Part shown: positions 1-9,552 of the stretch, in pieces
How positions within the stretch are numbered: position 1 is the first letter of the stretch
Layout: each line of letters starts with the position of its first letter
NCBI RefSeq assembly: GCF_000190475.1
Contig: NZ_AEWH01000012.1
Location: forward strand, 1 to 64,000
Direction: 5' to 3'
From: Ornithinibacillus scapharcae TW25
Lineage (GTDB): Bacteria > Bacillota > Bacilli > Bacillales > Amphibacillaceae
Length of the DNA: 64,000 nucleotides
Translations under genes and position numbers: made by a program
Notes under the pieces: model-generated
Databases searched by the model: none
The model's input: only the letters and a program-made list of their open reading frames with translations
What the model was told of the DNA's origin: nothing

Positions 1-438
1 GCAAAATCATTTATGCGCTTTTTAGCGACAAAAAATATCTTACCACATTCCAAACTATGAAGTCAATCATTTTTTAAAAGAAATTTTGTTTCAAAAAGTA
101 ATTTCATAGTTTTGTGCGGTAGATATATAATTTATCACGTATGGAATATAATTGCAAGACTAAATAGCATCCAATTTATTCCATACAATTTCCCAATTAC
201 ACACCTTTCTAGTTATCAACTTATCAACACAGGCCAAATTAATACCCACTAGTACAATTAAAGAATCCATAACTATAATTGAATCATGATTAAATTTAAT
301 AGAAATAAAAATCTACTCAAATTGAATCTGAGCTACTAAACACTTTCAATTATTGAAGTGATTATAACCTATCGTCTCGTATTCTATATAACGACATACA
401 AGTGGAACAGTACTTGACTGTTCCACTTAATCTATTAA
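1..438. other. Gene-free leading segment
   Basis: AT-rich DNA without a convincing reading frame on either strand. The only clear structure is the inverted repeat at 400-428 just after the end of the downstream acyl-CoA ligase gene. Whatever gene lies to the left of the window is not visible. Confidence 0.5.
400..428 (-). terminator. Hairpin after the acyl-CoA ligase gene
   Basis: A perfect 11-bp stem (AAGTGGAACAG paired with CTGTTCCACTT) with a 7-nt loop. It lies 11 nt past the ligase stop. There is no good T-run on the minus strand, so it may act as a 3' stabilising hairpin rather than a strong terminator. Confidence 0.5.
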
Positions 439-2403
439 TTATGTATTTGTACGAGAATTAACTGCATCCAGAATACTCGTAACAGTACCTGGGTCTTCCA
501 AACCAGTCACATCCCCCACCACTGTTCCATCTATTAGTATTTCTTTCAATAATCTACGCATAATCTTTCCACTTACGGTTTTTGGCAGTACTTCAGTTAC
601 AATGATTTGTTTCGGTCTTGCAATGGCTCCAATTTGATCCATTATACTGGAATTTATATTACGTAACATACCATCTGACTCTACATACCCTTCTGCTAGT
701 CGGACAAACACAACAGGTACCTCACCCTTAATAGCGTCTGGCACGCCAATAACTGCTGCTTCAGAAACTCCCGGTACCTCTAGAACGGCACTTTCCATTT
801 CCATTGTACTTAGTCTGTGACCTGCGACATTGAATGCATCATCGGAACGACCAACAACCCATATGTAACCATCTTGGTCCATAAGTGCTAAATCAGATGC
901 AAAATAGCAACCTTCCACTTGGCTAAAATATGCGTTATAGTATCGTTCTGGTTCCTTCCACAAAGTCCTACAAAGCATTGGAAATGGCTTTCTTATCACA
1001 AGATTCCCTAGTGTATTGGGGCCAACTGGTTTCCCTTCATCGTCCACTACTGCAACATCCGCACCTAAGAATTGCATACCGGCTGAACCTGGTTTCATTG
1101 GAGTGAGCCATGAGGCACCCGCGATTGGACAACCAGCAGTTTCCGTTTGTCCCCAAGTATTATTAACTGCTATTTTCTTTTTCCCAAGTACTTCATATGT
1201 CCAATTCCACGTTTCTGCATCAAATGGTTCGCCAACTAATGAAATGACATCGAGACAACTTAGGTCGAAGTTTTCCAGAACCTTATCCCCTAGACTCTTT
1301 AACATACGTAATGCTGTAGGTGCTGTAAAGAGCTTGTTCACACGATATTTTTCCATAATTTGATAGAAGCGATCCTTTGTAGGGTAGTCAGGTGCACCTT
1401 CATATACAACTGTGGTTACACCGTTAGCTAAGGACCCCACTATTCCCCATATATGCATGGTTAGCCATCCAATGTCCGCCGAACACCAAAACACATCATC
1501 ATCTTTGTGATCCATATGATATTTTGCATAAATATAGTTTTGTACAACAAATGCCATGCCGGAATGGACGACGCCCTTTGGTTTCCCAGTTGTTCCACTT
1601 GTATAGAAAACAATTCCTGGTTCATTAGCTTCCATTCGTTCTGGCTCGCATGTCATACTCATTTTTGCTCTTAAATCTTCCCACCAATAATCTCGACCAG
1701 GTTCCATCGTAACTTCTGCTCCAAATCGGTTTACTACAATTACTGCTTCAACAGAAGGAACAGTCGGAATAACGATATCTACTTTTTCTTTTAAAAAGAT
1801 TTTCTTACCACGACGTTGTGTGGCATCTGCTGTCACTATTACTTTTGGTTCAAAAGCTACTAATCGATCATTTAAGGACTTTTCCGAGTAACCAGAAAAG
1901 ATAGCATTGTAGACTGCACCTATACGAAAACAAGCAAGCACAGTTATAAAAGCTTCCGCTAAGTTTGGAAGAAAAATCGCTACCCCATCACCCTTATTGA
2001 CACCCAGTGAACGCAATGCATTAGCAAAACGGTTTACTTCAGCTAATAACATACTATATGTAAAGAATTTGGTGTCGCCATTTTCCCCTTCCCAAATAAG
2101 GGCGGTTCTATTTCCAGCGCCGTTTTCAATATGGCGATCTAATAAGTTAATGCAAGGATTGCTAATTCCGCCTTCAAAAAAGCGAAAATCGGGGAGTTGT
2201 CCTGTGATTGTTTCTTTCCAAGGTTCAAACCAAACAAGATCTTTTGCAACACTGTTCCAGAAACTAGTAGGATCTTCCTGGGATTGTTTCAATAGTTTTT
2301 GAAAAGCTTCTGTTGAGCCAATTGAAGTTGCACGGGATTTTTCTTCATTCGGATATACTAGCTTGCTATTTTCAACCACCTGTAAAATTCCACTTACATC
2401 CAT
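439..2403 (-). CDS. Acetyl-CoA synthetase-type acyl-CoA ligase
   Basis: 654 residues, the usual length for AMP-forming acetyl/propionyl-CoA synthetases of the ANL family. These activate a short-chain acid with ATP to an acyl-adenylate and then load it on CoA in the cytosol. The P-loop YTSGTTGKPKG lies near residue 270, the adenylate motif WGQTE near 420, the hinge motif GRSDDAFNVAGHR near 525, and the C-terminal KTVSGKIMRR carries the catalytic lysine that is a known acetylation site. The start ATG is preceded by an AAGGAGG-type site. It stands alone, with no acetoin or propionate genes beside it. The exact acid (acetate, propionate or other) cannot be read from the sequence. Confidence 0.88.
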   Translation of the reverse strand: MDVSGILQVVENSKLVYPNEEKSRATSIGSTEAFQKLLKQSQEDPTSFWNSVAKDLVWFEPWKETITGQLPDFRFFEGGISNPCINLLDRHIENGAGNRTALIWEGENGDTKFFTYSMLLAEVNRFANALRSLGVNKGDGVAIFLPNLAEAFITVLACFRIGAVYNAIFSGYSEKSLNDRLVAFEPKVIVTADATQRRGKKIFLKEKVDIVIPTVPSVEAVIVVNRFGAEVTMEPGRDYWWEDLRAKMSMTCEPERMEANEPGIVFYTSGTTGKPKGVVHSGMAFVVQNYIYAKYHMDHKDDDVFWCSADIGWLTMHIWGIVGSLANGVTTVVYEGAPDYPTKDRFYQIMEKYRVNKLFTAPTALRMLKSLGDKVLENFDLSCLDVISLVGEPFDAETWNWTYEVLGKKKIAVNNTWGQTETAGCPIAGASWLTPMKPGSAGMQFLGADVAVVDDEGKPVGPNTLGNLVIRKPFPMLCRTLWKEPERYYNAYFSQVEGCYFASDLALMDQDGYIWVVGRSDDAFNVAGHRLSTMEMESAVLEVPGVSEAAVIGVPDAIKGEVPVVFVRLAEGYVESDGMLRNINSSIMDQIGAIARPKQIIVTEVLPKTVSGKIMRRLLKEILIDGTVVGDVTGLEDPGTVTSILDAVNSRTNT

Positions 2404-2741
2404 GTTTAACTCCTCCTTTAAAATTAACTCGCTCTAATAAATAATACCAAAGATTCTGAATATAATAAACATAATTTTATTACTAATTATTAGTAGTAGG
2501 TCTTACTTATTTTCAAAAGAACTCATACACTAATTTTCCCTTGTGTTTGAGTTGTCATTTAAATCGGCCATACTTCATTAAAGTAAGTAAGTGGGTCGCT
2601 AAAGGATTGGAAGTATCATTTATTACAGTTTCATTAGTCCTTTCAGGGCCACCATCTGCATCTAAAACACCGATAGCACCAGTATCGTCGTTGCCTAGAT
2701 TCATTTTTGTATTGATATATTCTACTCCATTTTGTTTAAAT
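2404..2741. other. Gap between acyl-CoA ligase and flagellin remnant
   Basis: Holds the ligase promoter region and, on the minus strand from about 2740 to 2560, an open frame without a start codon whose first residues (EFKQNGVEYINTK) vaguely resemble the flagellin D1 region. It may be the continuation of the adjacent flagellin pseudogene after a frameshift. The rest is unrecognised. Confidence 0.35.
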
Positions 2742-3011
2742 TCAAATATAAATTACGATATCAGACATTTCCTGCATGGCAATATCTGTTTTGCAATAAT
2801 GAGCTTGCATCCAAACATTTCGAATAGCTTGTCTCGTACCTATTTCTAACGCTCTTAATTTATGACTATCGGCAAGCCCAGCTGCATCGTCTGTCGCGGA
2901 ATTTATCTTTTTTCCGCTTGTTAATCTCTCCAATGACTTTTGAAGATTGGATTACTTTTCCTTTGTTTTATTGGAGAGTATCTTGGATAGATGGCTTGCG
3001 TTTATGTACAT
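2742..3011 (-). pseudogene. Flagellin pseudogene (N-terminal remnant)
   Basis: Reading from the ATG at 3011 gives MYINASHPSKILSNKTKEK, then a TAA stop at codon 20, then in the same frame a clear flagellin N-domain: [21 protein letters not shown] followed by [17 protein letters not shown]. It ends early at a second stop at 2742, and the central and C-terminal flagellin regions are missing. The family normally forms the flagellar filament through this D0/D1 helix. The sequence differs strongly from the intact flagellin at 8707-9543, so it is a separate, older paralogue rather than a recent duplicate. An ATG inside the frame (2933) could make a 63-residue peptide, but this would lack a usable flagellin fold. 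Confidence 0.8.
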
Positions 3012-3206
3012 GGTGATCCTTCTTTCGATTGCTATAAGGTTCTTAAAAAACAAAAGTATTTATATTTACTATTCAGAAAAAACTGGTTAATCTTTATATA
3101 AGTTAATGATTATCGTTCGCAATAGCTTGAACAACATCAGTTTGCAAAGTTTTTTTATTGGTAGTATATTTTACATAAATTATAAAGTTAGATGTTGGAG
3201 GAACTG

Positions 3207-3929
3207 ATGACTCTTGACTATACAAATTCTATTCCACTACACGTTCAATTAAAAGTGGAACTTGAAAAGAAAATATATAATGGGCTATATAAAGATAAAA
3301 TACCGAGCGAACGAGAATTAATGGATGAATATTATGTAAGTAGAAGTACAGTAAGGCAAAGTATCAATCAATTAGTGAGTGACGGCATATTAATTAAAAA
3401 ACCAGGAAAAGGTACATTTATTGCTTTAAAACCTATTAATGATTGGTTAGGGAGTTTAAGTAGTACTTCTGAAGTCATTGAAAGAATGGGAATGCAACCT
3501 GGAGCAAAATTAATAAAAGCAGAAATTAAAACAGTAAATAAAGAGCTAAGTGAGCGAATCGGAATTAATGAGATCTATCACTTTAAAAGAGTACGTTATG
3601 CTAATAATATACCGATTGGTATTGAAAGACATTACTATCCAATCCATTTTGGTGAAAAATTAGTAAACTATGATTTAAATAAAGAAGCTTTCTATGATTT
3701 GTTGGAAAGAGAACTCGGTGTAAATCCTTTTGAATGTGAACAATTTATCAAAGCAGGGAAAATAAATAAAAGCGATGCTAAACTCCTAAATATCGAACCT
3801 GATTCTAGTATCTTAATTGCGGAGAGAAAAATTACTGATATTAACAATGAATTTGTTGAATTCGAGCTTGCTTATTATCGTTCTGATATGTATTCATTTA
3901 AGATTAATTTATCTCGAAAAGGATTATAG
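3207..3929 (+). CDS. GntR/HutC-family regulator with UTRA domain
   Basis: 240 residues. The N-terminal winged helix (residues 1-70) carries the GntR signature PSERELMDEYYVSRSTVRQ, and the rest (about 80-235) is a UTRA ligand-binding fold ending in the family's usual ELAYYRSDMYSF stretch. UTRA regulators bind small effectors and release DNA. I chose the ATG at 3207 over an upstream in-frame ATG at 3192 because a GGAGG site lies 5 nt before it. It sits directly upstream of the amino-acid permease gene on the same strand, so it probably controls that gene and perhaps the ATP-grasp gene. The effector is unknown. Confidence 0.88.
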   Translation: MTLDYTNSIPLHVQLKVELEKKIYNGLYKDKIPSERELMDEYYVSRSTVRQSINQLVSDGILIKKPGKGTFIALKPINDWLGSLSSTSEVIERMGMQPGAKLIKAEIKTVNKELSERIGINEIYHFKRVRYANNIPIGIERHYYPIHFGEKLVNYDLNKEAFYDLLERELGVNPFECEQFIKAGKINKSDAKLLNIEPDSSILIAERKITDINNEFVEFELAYYRSDMYSFKINLSRKGL

Positions 3930-4037
3930 CTTGCCAACCTATACTGGTACGGACGTTATAACCATATTGCAATATATATGCATTAATACCTATGATAATA
4001 ATGTCGAAATTTATACATTATTGTCGGAGGAATTAAA

Positions 4038-5486
4038 ATGGAACAAAGAACAACTTTGAAAAAATCTTTTAAACCACAATGGGTTTGGGCAATTGCTCTT
4101 GGCTCATCTATTGGTTGGGGGGCATTTGTACAGCCTACTAATTGGATAGCCACCGCTGGTCCACTCGGGTCTATCATTGGCTTCGGAATCGGTGCGTTAC
4201 TCATGATGGTAATAGCAGTAAGCTATGGCTTCCTGATAAAGAGCTTTCCTGTATCAGGTGGGGAATTTGCTTATGCCTTTATTGGTTTAGGTAGAACACA
4301 CGCATTTATTTGCGGTTGGTTTTTAACACTTGGTTATATTTGTATCGTTGCACTCAATGCTTCAGCATTTGCATTAATGTTCAAATTTGTATTTCCTAGT
4401 TTTATAGAACATTTGCATCTATATGAAATAGCTGGTTGGAATGTATATGCCACAGAAATAATCTTAGCTTCGTTAGCATTACTATTATTTGGTTATTTAA
4501 ATGTTAGAGGCAATGGCTTTTCCGGTAGAATTCAATTTATTTTCTGTGTGGTAATGGTAGTTAGTGTACTAGCCTTAGCCTTACTAATCGGTGTACAACC
4601 CGAAGCGGGATTTAATAATGTCCAACCATTATTTCCTCCAGAAAAGACAGCACTTGCTGCAATTATAGCAATTGTTGCTATCGCACCTTGGGCATATGTA
4701 GGATTTGATAATGTTCCACAGTTAGCCGAAGAGTTTAACTTTTCTTCTAAAAAGGCGTTTAATCTAATTATCATCGCTTTAATATTCGCAGCTTTCCTAT
4801 ATATAATAATGATTTTAGCAACTGCTATGGCTCATCCATGGGAACAGTTGGTCGATCAAAATTTGTTATGGGGAACTGGTACGGTAGTTAGTAATCTAAT
4901 AGGTAATTTCGGATTACTAATTTTAGTAATTGCAGTTTCTATGGGGATTTTTACTGGGATAAATGGATTTATTGTATCATCTAGTCGTTTATTATTTGCA
5001 ATGTCACGAGCGAAATTTATACCCGAGGCTTTCTCAAAATTACATCCAAAATACAATACACCATATGTAAGTATTATATTCACAATAATAATTTCATTAC
5101 TAGCCCCTTGGTTTGGACGCCAAGCCTTAACATGGGTAGTTGATATGTCTTCTATTGGGGTTACAATTGCTTATTTTTATACTTGTTTTACTGCTTACAA
5201 GTTATTTAAGTGGAACATGGATAGTGACTTCAACCCTACTATAAATGAGATTTCACCATCTAAAAAGTTATTTGCACTTTTAGGTTCTATCGTTAGTATT
5301 ATTTTCCTTTGCCTTCTATTAATACCAGGATCACCTGCATTCCTAGGAATTGAATCTAGAATCTCACTATTAATTTGGATTATTTTAGGAATAATCTTCT
5401 ATCTTATTAAGAGAAATGAATTGAAAGTTATTCCCGAAGATGAATTACATTATCTTATCTTAGGTAAACAGAAATACCAGAAGTAA
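4038..5486 (+). CDS. APC-superfamily amino-acid permease
   Basis: 482 residues with about 12 hydrophobic segments, typical of the APC amino acid/polyamine/organocation family in the cytoplasmic membrane. The first helix carries the substrate-site GSSIGWGAF pattern, and a FSGRIQF-type region and the conserved SSSRLLFAMSRAKFIPEAF motif follow. A GGAGG site lies 6 nt upstream of the ATG. It follows the UTRA regulator by 108 nt and is closed by a strong hairpin. Substrate cannot be assigned. The neighbouring ATP-grasp ligase suggests an amino acid that is used to build a peptide-like product, but this is inference only. Confidence 0.88.
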   Translation: MEQRTTLKKSFKPQWVWAIALGSSIGWGAFVQPTNWIATAGPLGSIIGFGIGALLMMVIAVSYGFLIKSFPVSGGEFAYAFIGLGRTHAFICGWFLTLGYICIVALNASAFALMFKFVFPSFIEHLHLYEIAGWNVYATEIILASLALLLFGYLNVRGNGFSGRIQFIFCVVMVVSVLALALLIGVQPEAGFNNVQPLFPPEKTALAAIIAIVAIAPWAYVGFDNVPQLAEEFNFSSKKAFNLIIIALIFAAFLYIIMILATAMAHPWEQLVDQNLLWGTGTVVSNLIGNFGLLILVIAVSMGIFTGINGFIVSSSRLLFAMSRAKFIPEAFSKLHPKYNTPYVSIIFTIIISLLAPWFGRQALTWVVDMSSIGVTIAYFYTCFTAYKLFKWNMDSDFNPTINEISPSKKLFALLGSIVSIIFLCLLLIPGSPAFLGIESRISLLIWIILGIIFYLIKRNELKVIPEDELHYLILGKQKYQK

Positions 5487-5490
5487 TTAA

Positions 5491-5526
5491 AAAGGTGGGT
5501 TAAGAGTTATATCTCAACCCACCTTT
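5491..5526 (+). terminator. Intrinsic terminator after the APC permease
   Basis: AAAGGTGGGTT and AACCCACCTTT form a long stem around a loop centred near 5508. It separates the permease from the ATP-grasp gene, so the latter probably has its own promoter in 5527-5650. Confidence 0.75.
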
Positions 5527-5665
5527 ACCTTTAGAGTGAATCTAAGTAAAAACAACTATAATAATGGTAATTTAAAATAATCATTGGTTCCCCTTAATAA
5601 TATCCATATTTATACCGATATATACTATGTAGAATAACTAATAATTATATTGAAGGGTGTAACAT

Positions 5666-7702
5666 ATGTCTAGTAAACAACTTGTTCAAGTTAATAATAT
5701 ACTAAATACATTAATAGAAGCTACTGAGCATTTTCATGGCTTAGTAAAAGAAAAAGAGTTTAACCAAAGCATCTATATTTTTAGTTCCATTGTTGATGGA
5801 TTTGGAGCAATAAGTAAGGTTGATTATCCTTTTGAAAACAGTGATTGGGAAAACTATAAATTAAAAGTTGAGAATTATTTTCTCAATATTGCTCAACAAC
5901 TTGAAAATGCAAATCTAGTTAAAGTAAGTGAAATACTGCAGTTTTCTTTACTTCCTCAACTTAAAAAGATGAGTGATACAGTATTCAAAGATTTAGGAGT
6001 AAACGAGGAAAGTAAAACTATTACAATAGGTGTATTTTCTTCCGCTACAAATCCTCGAAATATCTATCCCGAGGATCGCTTAAATGCCCTAATTCAAGAG
6101 AGTATAAAACAAAATTCCAAACTTCTATTTTTCTCAAAAAATGATGTTGACTTTGAAAACAAAACAGTAATTGCTGATATCTATGATTCTGGAAAATGGG
6201 TGCGTCAAACCGTTCCGTTTCCTGATGTCATAAATAATGTAGGTGGCGTAATAAGTTCGCATACAGAGAGAAAACTACGTAGAGTTTTACCTTTTACCAG
6301 CTTTTTCGTTGGGAACAAAGTATCATTACCTAAGAGAATTGTTCAATATCGTACTTATGCTGAGTTACTAGTACCATTTATTCTGTGTTCTAACAAGGCG
6401 AAAATTAATCACTTCCTTGATAAGAATAATAAAGTAGTATTTAAATACCTTAATAGTAACCGTGGAGAAAATATCTTTTTCGTAACAAAAAAAGGGAATA
6501 GATATATATTATTAGAGCATAAGAAGGAACGCATTCTTAGCCAAGAAACATTCGATTCATGGGTAGAGAGTGTTATTTTAAAGGAACCGGAAAGTTTTAT
6601 CGTACAGAAGTATATTCACACCCGTACTAAAAGCGGAGAACCATACCATATTAGAGCTCACGTACAAAAAAATGGAGAAGGACAATGGGTATTAACACAT
6701 ATTTATCCGCGTATTGGTAACAAAAAGAGTAATCTAAGTAACGTTGCAACTGAAGGACGAATTGAAGATTTCCATTCATTTCTTATTAAGGAATACGGTG
6801 AACAAACTGGCACAACCTATGAGCAAAAGATATTAAAACTGTCAATAGACTTAGCCCACCATATTGATAAACTATATGATTTGGGCATTGATGAATTAGG
6901 TATTGACTTTGCAATTGATGATAATGGGAGAATATGGATGCACGAAGCTAATAATGGTCCGCAAACTGCATTCCATGAAGAGAAGCGAGCAAAGAATACA
7001 ATAGCCTACGCAAAATATATAGCTAAAAATGGTATCTTCCATACAGATTATTTCATAAAATCTGCAGCAGGAATGTTTCTTTCTAGAAACTCCAATTTAG
7101 AGTATGCCTCTCTAAATAACCTGCCAACTATCGGTATCCTAACCGACAAAATAGAAGAAAATAACTTGCTAGATTCGTTTGCATCAGAAGTTACTAATGC
7201 AAATATTAATTTATTTGCGTTTAAGCCATTAGACATCGATTATGAAGAAATGTTGATTAGAGGGTACTTTTTCGAGGATGGAAAATGGGTAGCTAAACTA
7301 GCAAAATATCCTGATATTATTATCGATCACATTAAACTAAGGAATGATCATAATGGAAATTGGATATACGAAGAATTTGAAGATATTCCATTCACAAACA
7401 AATGGTCATCTCGACTATATAACCGTTCAGATATATATTCATCTCTAATTAGTCAATTGGATAATAATAATCAAATATCCTTCGCACCGTATGATAAAGT
7501 CAATAAAACTAGAGATATATTTAAGTATCTAGAAGAGTATGGAAAGGTGATCTTGAATCCCGAGATTGGATACTCAGCATTACAGTTTATTCAAAAGAAT
7601 AGCAATGGAAAATATCAAATTACGAATGCAAAGTTAGTAAAAGAATACAGTGAATTACAATTAATGAATAAGTTAAAAGAACAGATAACTGAAAAAAATT
7701 AA
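5666..7702 (+). CDS. Tandem YheC/YheD-type ATP-grasp protein, 3' end frameshifted
   Basis: 678 residues. Residues 1-115 form an unassigned helical region. Residues about 120-465 match the YheC/D ATP-grasp family: a TIGVFSS start, HTRTKSGEPYHIRAHVQ, and the metal/nucleotide end ELGIDFAIDD then IWMHEANNGP. A second, divergent copy starts at residue about 490 (PTIGILTDK) and runs to the stop in a run of seven A. The same copy continues in another frame up to 8099, where the matching IIDVNPDGPS motif appears. ATP-grasp enzymes join a carboxylate to an amine using ATP, and YheC/D proteins are known as spore-coat-associated. The second copy looks degenerate, so it may be regulatory or dead. Product unknown. 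Confidence 0.8.
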   Translation: MSSKQLVQVNNILNTLIEATEHFHGLVKEKEFNQSIYIFSSIVDGFGAISKVDYPFENSDWENYKLKVENYFLNIAQQLENANLVKVSEILQFSLLPQLKKMSDTVFKDLGVNEESKTITIGVFSSATNPRNIYPEDRLNALIQESIKQNSKLLFFSKNDVDFENKTVIADIYDSGKWVRQTVPFPDVINNVGGVISSHTERKLRRVLPFTSFFVGNKVSLPKRIVQYRTYAELLVPFILCSNKAKINHFLDKNNKVVFKYLNSNRGENIFFVTKKGNRYILLEHKKERILSQETFDSWVESVILKEPESFIVQKYIHTRTKSGEPYHIRAHVQKNGEGQWVLTHIYPRIGNKKSNLSNVATEGRIEDFHSFLIKEYGEQTGTTYEQKILKLSIDLAHHIDKLYDLGIDELGIDFAIDDNGRIWMHEANNGPQTAFHEEKRAKNTIAYAKYIAKNGIFHTDYFIKSAAGMFLSRNSNLEYASLNNLPTIGILTDKIEENNLLDSFASEVTNANINLFAFKPLDIDYEEMLIRGYFFEDGKWVAKLAKYPDIIIDHIKLRNDHNGNWIYEEFEDIPFTNKWSSRLYNRSDIYSSLISQLDNNNQISFAPYDKVNKTRDIFKYLEEYGKVILNPEIGYSALQFIQKNSNGKYQITNAKLVKEYSELQLMNKLKEQITEKN

Positions 7703-7703
7703 T

Positions 7704-8099
7704 ATTGTTCAAGCAGATTCTAGATTCACAAGTCCAAAAGATAATATACCATACGCTATTAGTGCACACTTAATTTATGTAGATAACGAATGGAAACTGG
7801 TTAATATTTACCCTAATAACCTAGAATACCCATCAACTGAAATAAAACTTTTAGAGGTGCTTGGGGATTCTTACTCAGAAGATGTAATAGAAAAGATAAC
7901 TTCAGATGCCATATTGATAGCTACGACTTTAAAGGACCAGTATAACTTTATAACAGAGTTGAACATTATTTTTGGTTTTAATGAACAACTGAGCATCATT
8001 GACGTAAATCCAGATGGTCCTAGTACACCTTACGATATGAAGAAATATACTAGATGTATACTAGACCAAGCTTTAGAAGTAATTAAGCAAAATAAATAA
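7704..8099 (+). pseudogene. Frameshifted C-terminal part of the tandem ATP-grasp protein
   Basis: About 131 codons open from 7704 without a proper start (INIVQADSRFTSPKDNIPYA onward), ending in NIIFGFNEQLSIIDVNPDGP, the counterpart of the IDFAIDD/HEANNGP end of the first ATP-grasp copy. Reading the A-run at 7692-7698 as six rather than seven A joins it in frame to the preceding gene and gives a protein of roughly 809 residues. A GTG at 7857 could start an 80-residue peptide, but no ribosome site supports it. It is either a real inactivating frameshift, programmed slippage or a sequencing error. Confidence 0.75.
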
Positions 8100-8115
8100 A
8101 AATAATAACCTTAGT

Positions 8116-8168
8116 GCTTCCCATAAGTTCAGATAATATAATCTGATTTCTATGGGAAGCTATTTTTT
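8116..8168 (+). terminator. Terminator of the ATP-grasp transcript
   Basis: GCTTCCCATA pairs with TATGGGAAGC, with an inner TCAGAT/ATCTGA stem, followed by TATTTTTTAT. It comes 17 nt after the end of the frameshifted C-terminal part, which supports both pieces being one original gene. Confidence 0.82.
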
Positions 8169-8660
8169 ATTTACAAACACTTACCATGAACTATTTCTTT
8201 AAGAATCAATAGTATAGGAATTATACTATAAATTCATTCAATTAATGAACGAATTAGATATACAGCGTTTTATTATGTTTGGTAGCCTTAGCATCATTTC
8301 TAAGTAATTAAACCCTTTTACGATGGAACGAAAATCTTAAGCTTGATCTAACAAGAGAGGTTCTTAATTCAATAGCTCAGCTCTATAGTGCATTTATTGC
8401 GTGCGAAGTAAATATCGGGCATCTGTGGGATATACTTCTCTAATTGTGGCGTTCAGCATACACAATGACTTCAATTTTCATAAGCACCATGCTTATCTTT
8501 TCACCTACTAAATCTGCCTTTATAACCCCACATCTTTATCAATAATCATTTTTCACTGTATTTAATTATATCTTTTACCTTCTAAGCAATCCGAAATCTA
8601 ACATCTGAGTTCACTATTTAAAAACTCGACCATTACTTAGTTTATGTATTCTAAACAACA
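8169..8660. other. Gene-free gap before flagellin
   Basis: No reading frame with family resemblance or a ribosome site is visible on either strand. A short minus-strand frame near 8450-8525 ends in YAERHN and could be a gene remnant, but I cannot name it. Confidence 0.4.
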
Positions 8661-8695
8661 AAAAAAGCTATCGAGGGTTTCTCGATAGCTTTTTT
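8661..8695 (-). terminator. Flagellin terminator
   Basis: A 14-bp stem (AAAAAGCTATCGAG with CTCGATAGCTTTTT) and a 5-nt loop, ending in a T-run on the minus strand, 11 nt past the flagellin stop. Confidence 0.9.
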
Positions 8696-8706
8696 ATTTA
8701 CGATGA

Positions 8707-9543
8707 TTAACGTAATAATTGTAGAACACCTTGTGGTTGTTGGTTAGCTTGTGCTAGCATACTTTGAGCAGCTTGAGTAAGGATGTTATTCTTAGTGAAT
8801 TCCATCATTTCTTTAGCCATATCAACGTCACGAATACGTGATTCTGCAGCAGTTAAGTTCTCTGCAGAAGCACCTAGGTTGTTGATAGTGTGCTCTAAAC
8901 GGTTTTGAACAGCACCCAGGTCAGAACGTTGAGTTGATACAGTATTGATAGCAGTATCAATAGAAGCTAATTGTTGATCAAATGTTTCTGTTGTGAAATC
9001 AGTTACATCAATTCCATTAACTCCTAGATTTTCTGCAGACATATCATCGATAGTAACAGATAGTTGTTGTCCTTCATTAGCTCCGATTTGGAAAGTACCA
9101 GTGAAAGTACCATCTAATAGAGCTTTACCATTGAATTCAGTTCGGTCAGAAATACCTTTAGATCCAGTTTCTCCACCAAGTTCTTCGATTAGAGCATCGA
9201 TTTCACTTTGGATAGCTTCTAGATCTTCAGTTTCTTGTGTACCAGTGTTACCAGCTTGAACAGTTAGTTCACGCATACGTTGAAGGATTGAATGAGTTTC
9301 GTTCAATGCACCTTCAGCAGTTTGGATTAAAGAAATACCATCTTGAGCGTTTTTAGAAGCCATTTCTAAACCGCGGATTTGTCCACGCATTTTTTCAGAG
9401 ATTGCTAGACCTGCAGCGTCATCTCCAGCTTTGTTGATACGAAGACCAGAAGATAGTTTTTCTAAAGAGTTTTGAGTTGCACCAGTGTTAACACCTAGTT
9501 GACGGTGTGCGTTTAACGCAGAAATATTGTGATTGATAATCAT
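8707..9543 (-). CDS. hag: Flagellin
   Basis: 278 residues, close in length to B. subtilis Hag (about 304). The N-terminal D0/D1 helices begin MIINHNISALNAHRQL and contain LSSGLRINKAGDDAAGLAIS. The conserved C-terminal half holds VQNRLEHTINNLG and ends MLAQANQQPQGVLQLLR. The variable D2/D3 domain is almost absent, so this is a minimal filament protein. It is exported by the flagellar type III apparatus and forms the filament. It is monocistronic, with a sigma-D promoter, a leader with CsrA-type sites and its own terminator. Flagellar assembly genes such as fliW and csrA are not in the window. Confidence 0.97.
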   Translation of the reverse strand: MIINHNISALNAHRQLGVNTGATQNSLEKLSSGLRINKAGDDAAGLAISEKMRGQIRGLEMASKNAQDGISLIQTAEGALNETHSILQRMRELTVQAGNTGTQETEDLEAIQSEIDALIEELGGETGSKGISDRTEFNGKALLDGTFTGTFQIGANEGQQLSVTIDDMSAENLGVNGIDVTDFTTETFDQQLASIDTAINTVSTQRSDLGAVQNRLEHTINNLGASAENLTAAESRIRDVDMAKEMMEFTKNNILTQAAQSMLAQANQQPQGVLQLLR

Positions 9544-9552
9544 AATTTACTT

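Noticed and set aside
2541-2849. 102-codon plus-strand open frame across the flagellin remnant
   Set aside because: No ribosome site, no family, and the minus strand carries the recognisable flagellin remnant.
8993-9259. 88-codon open frame antisense to flagellin
   Set aside because: Shadow frame of hag; no ribosome site or family.
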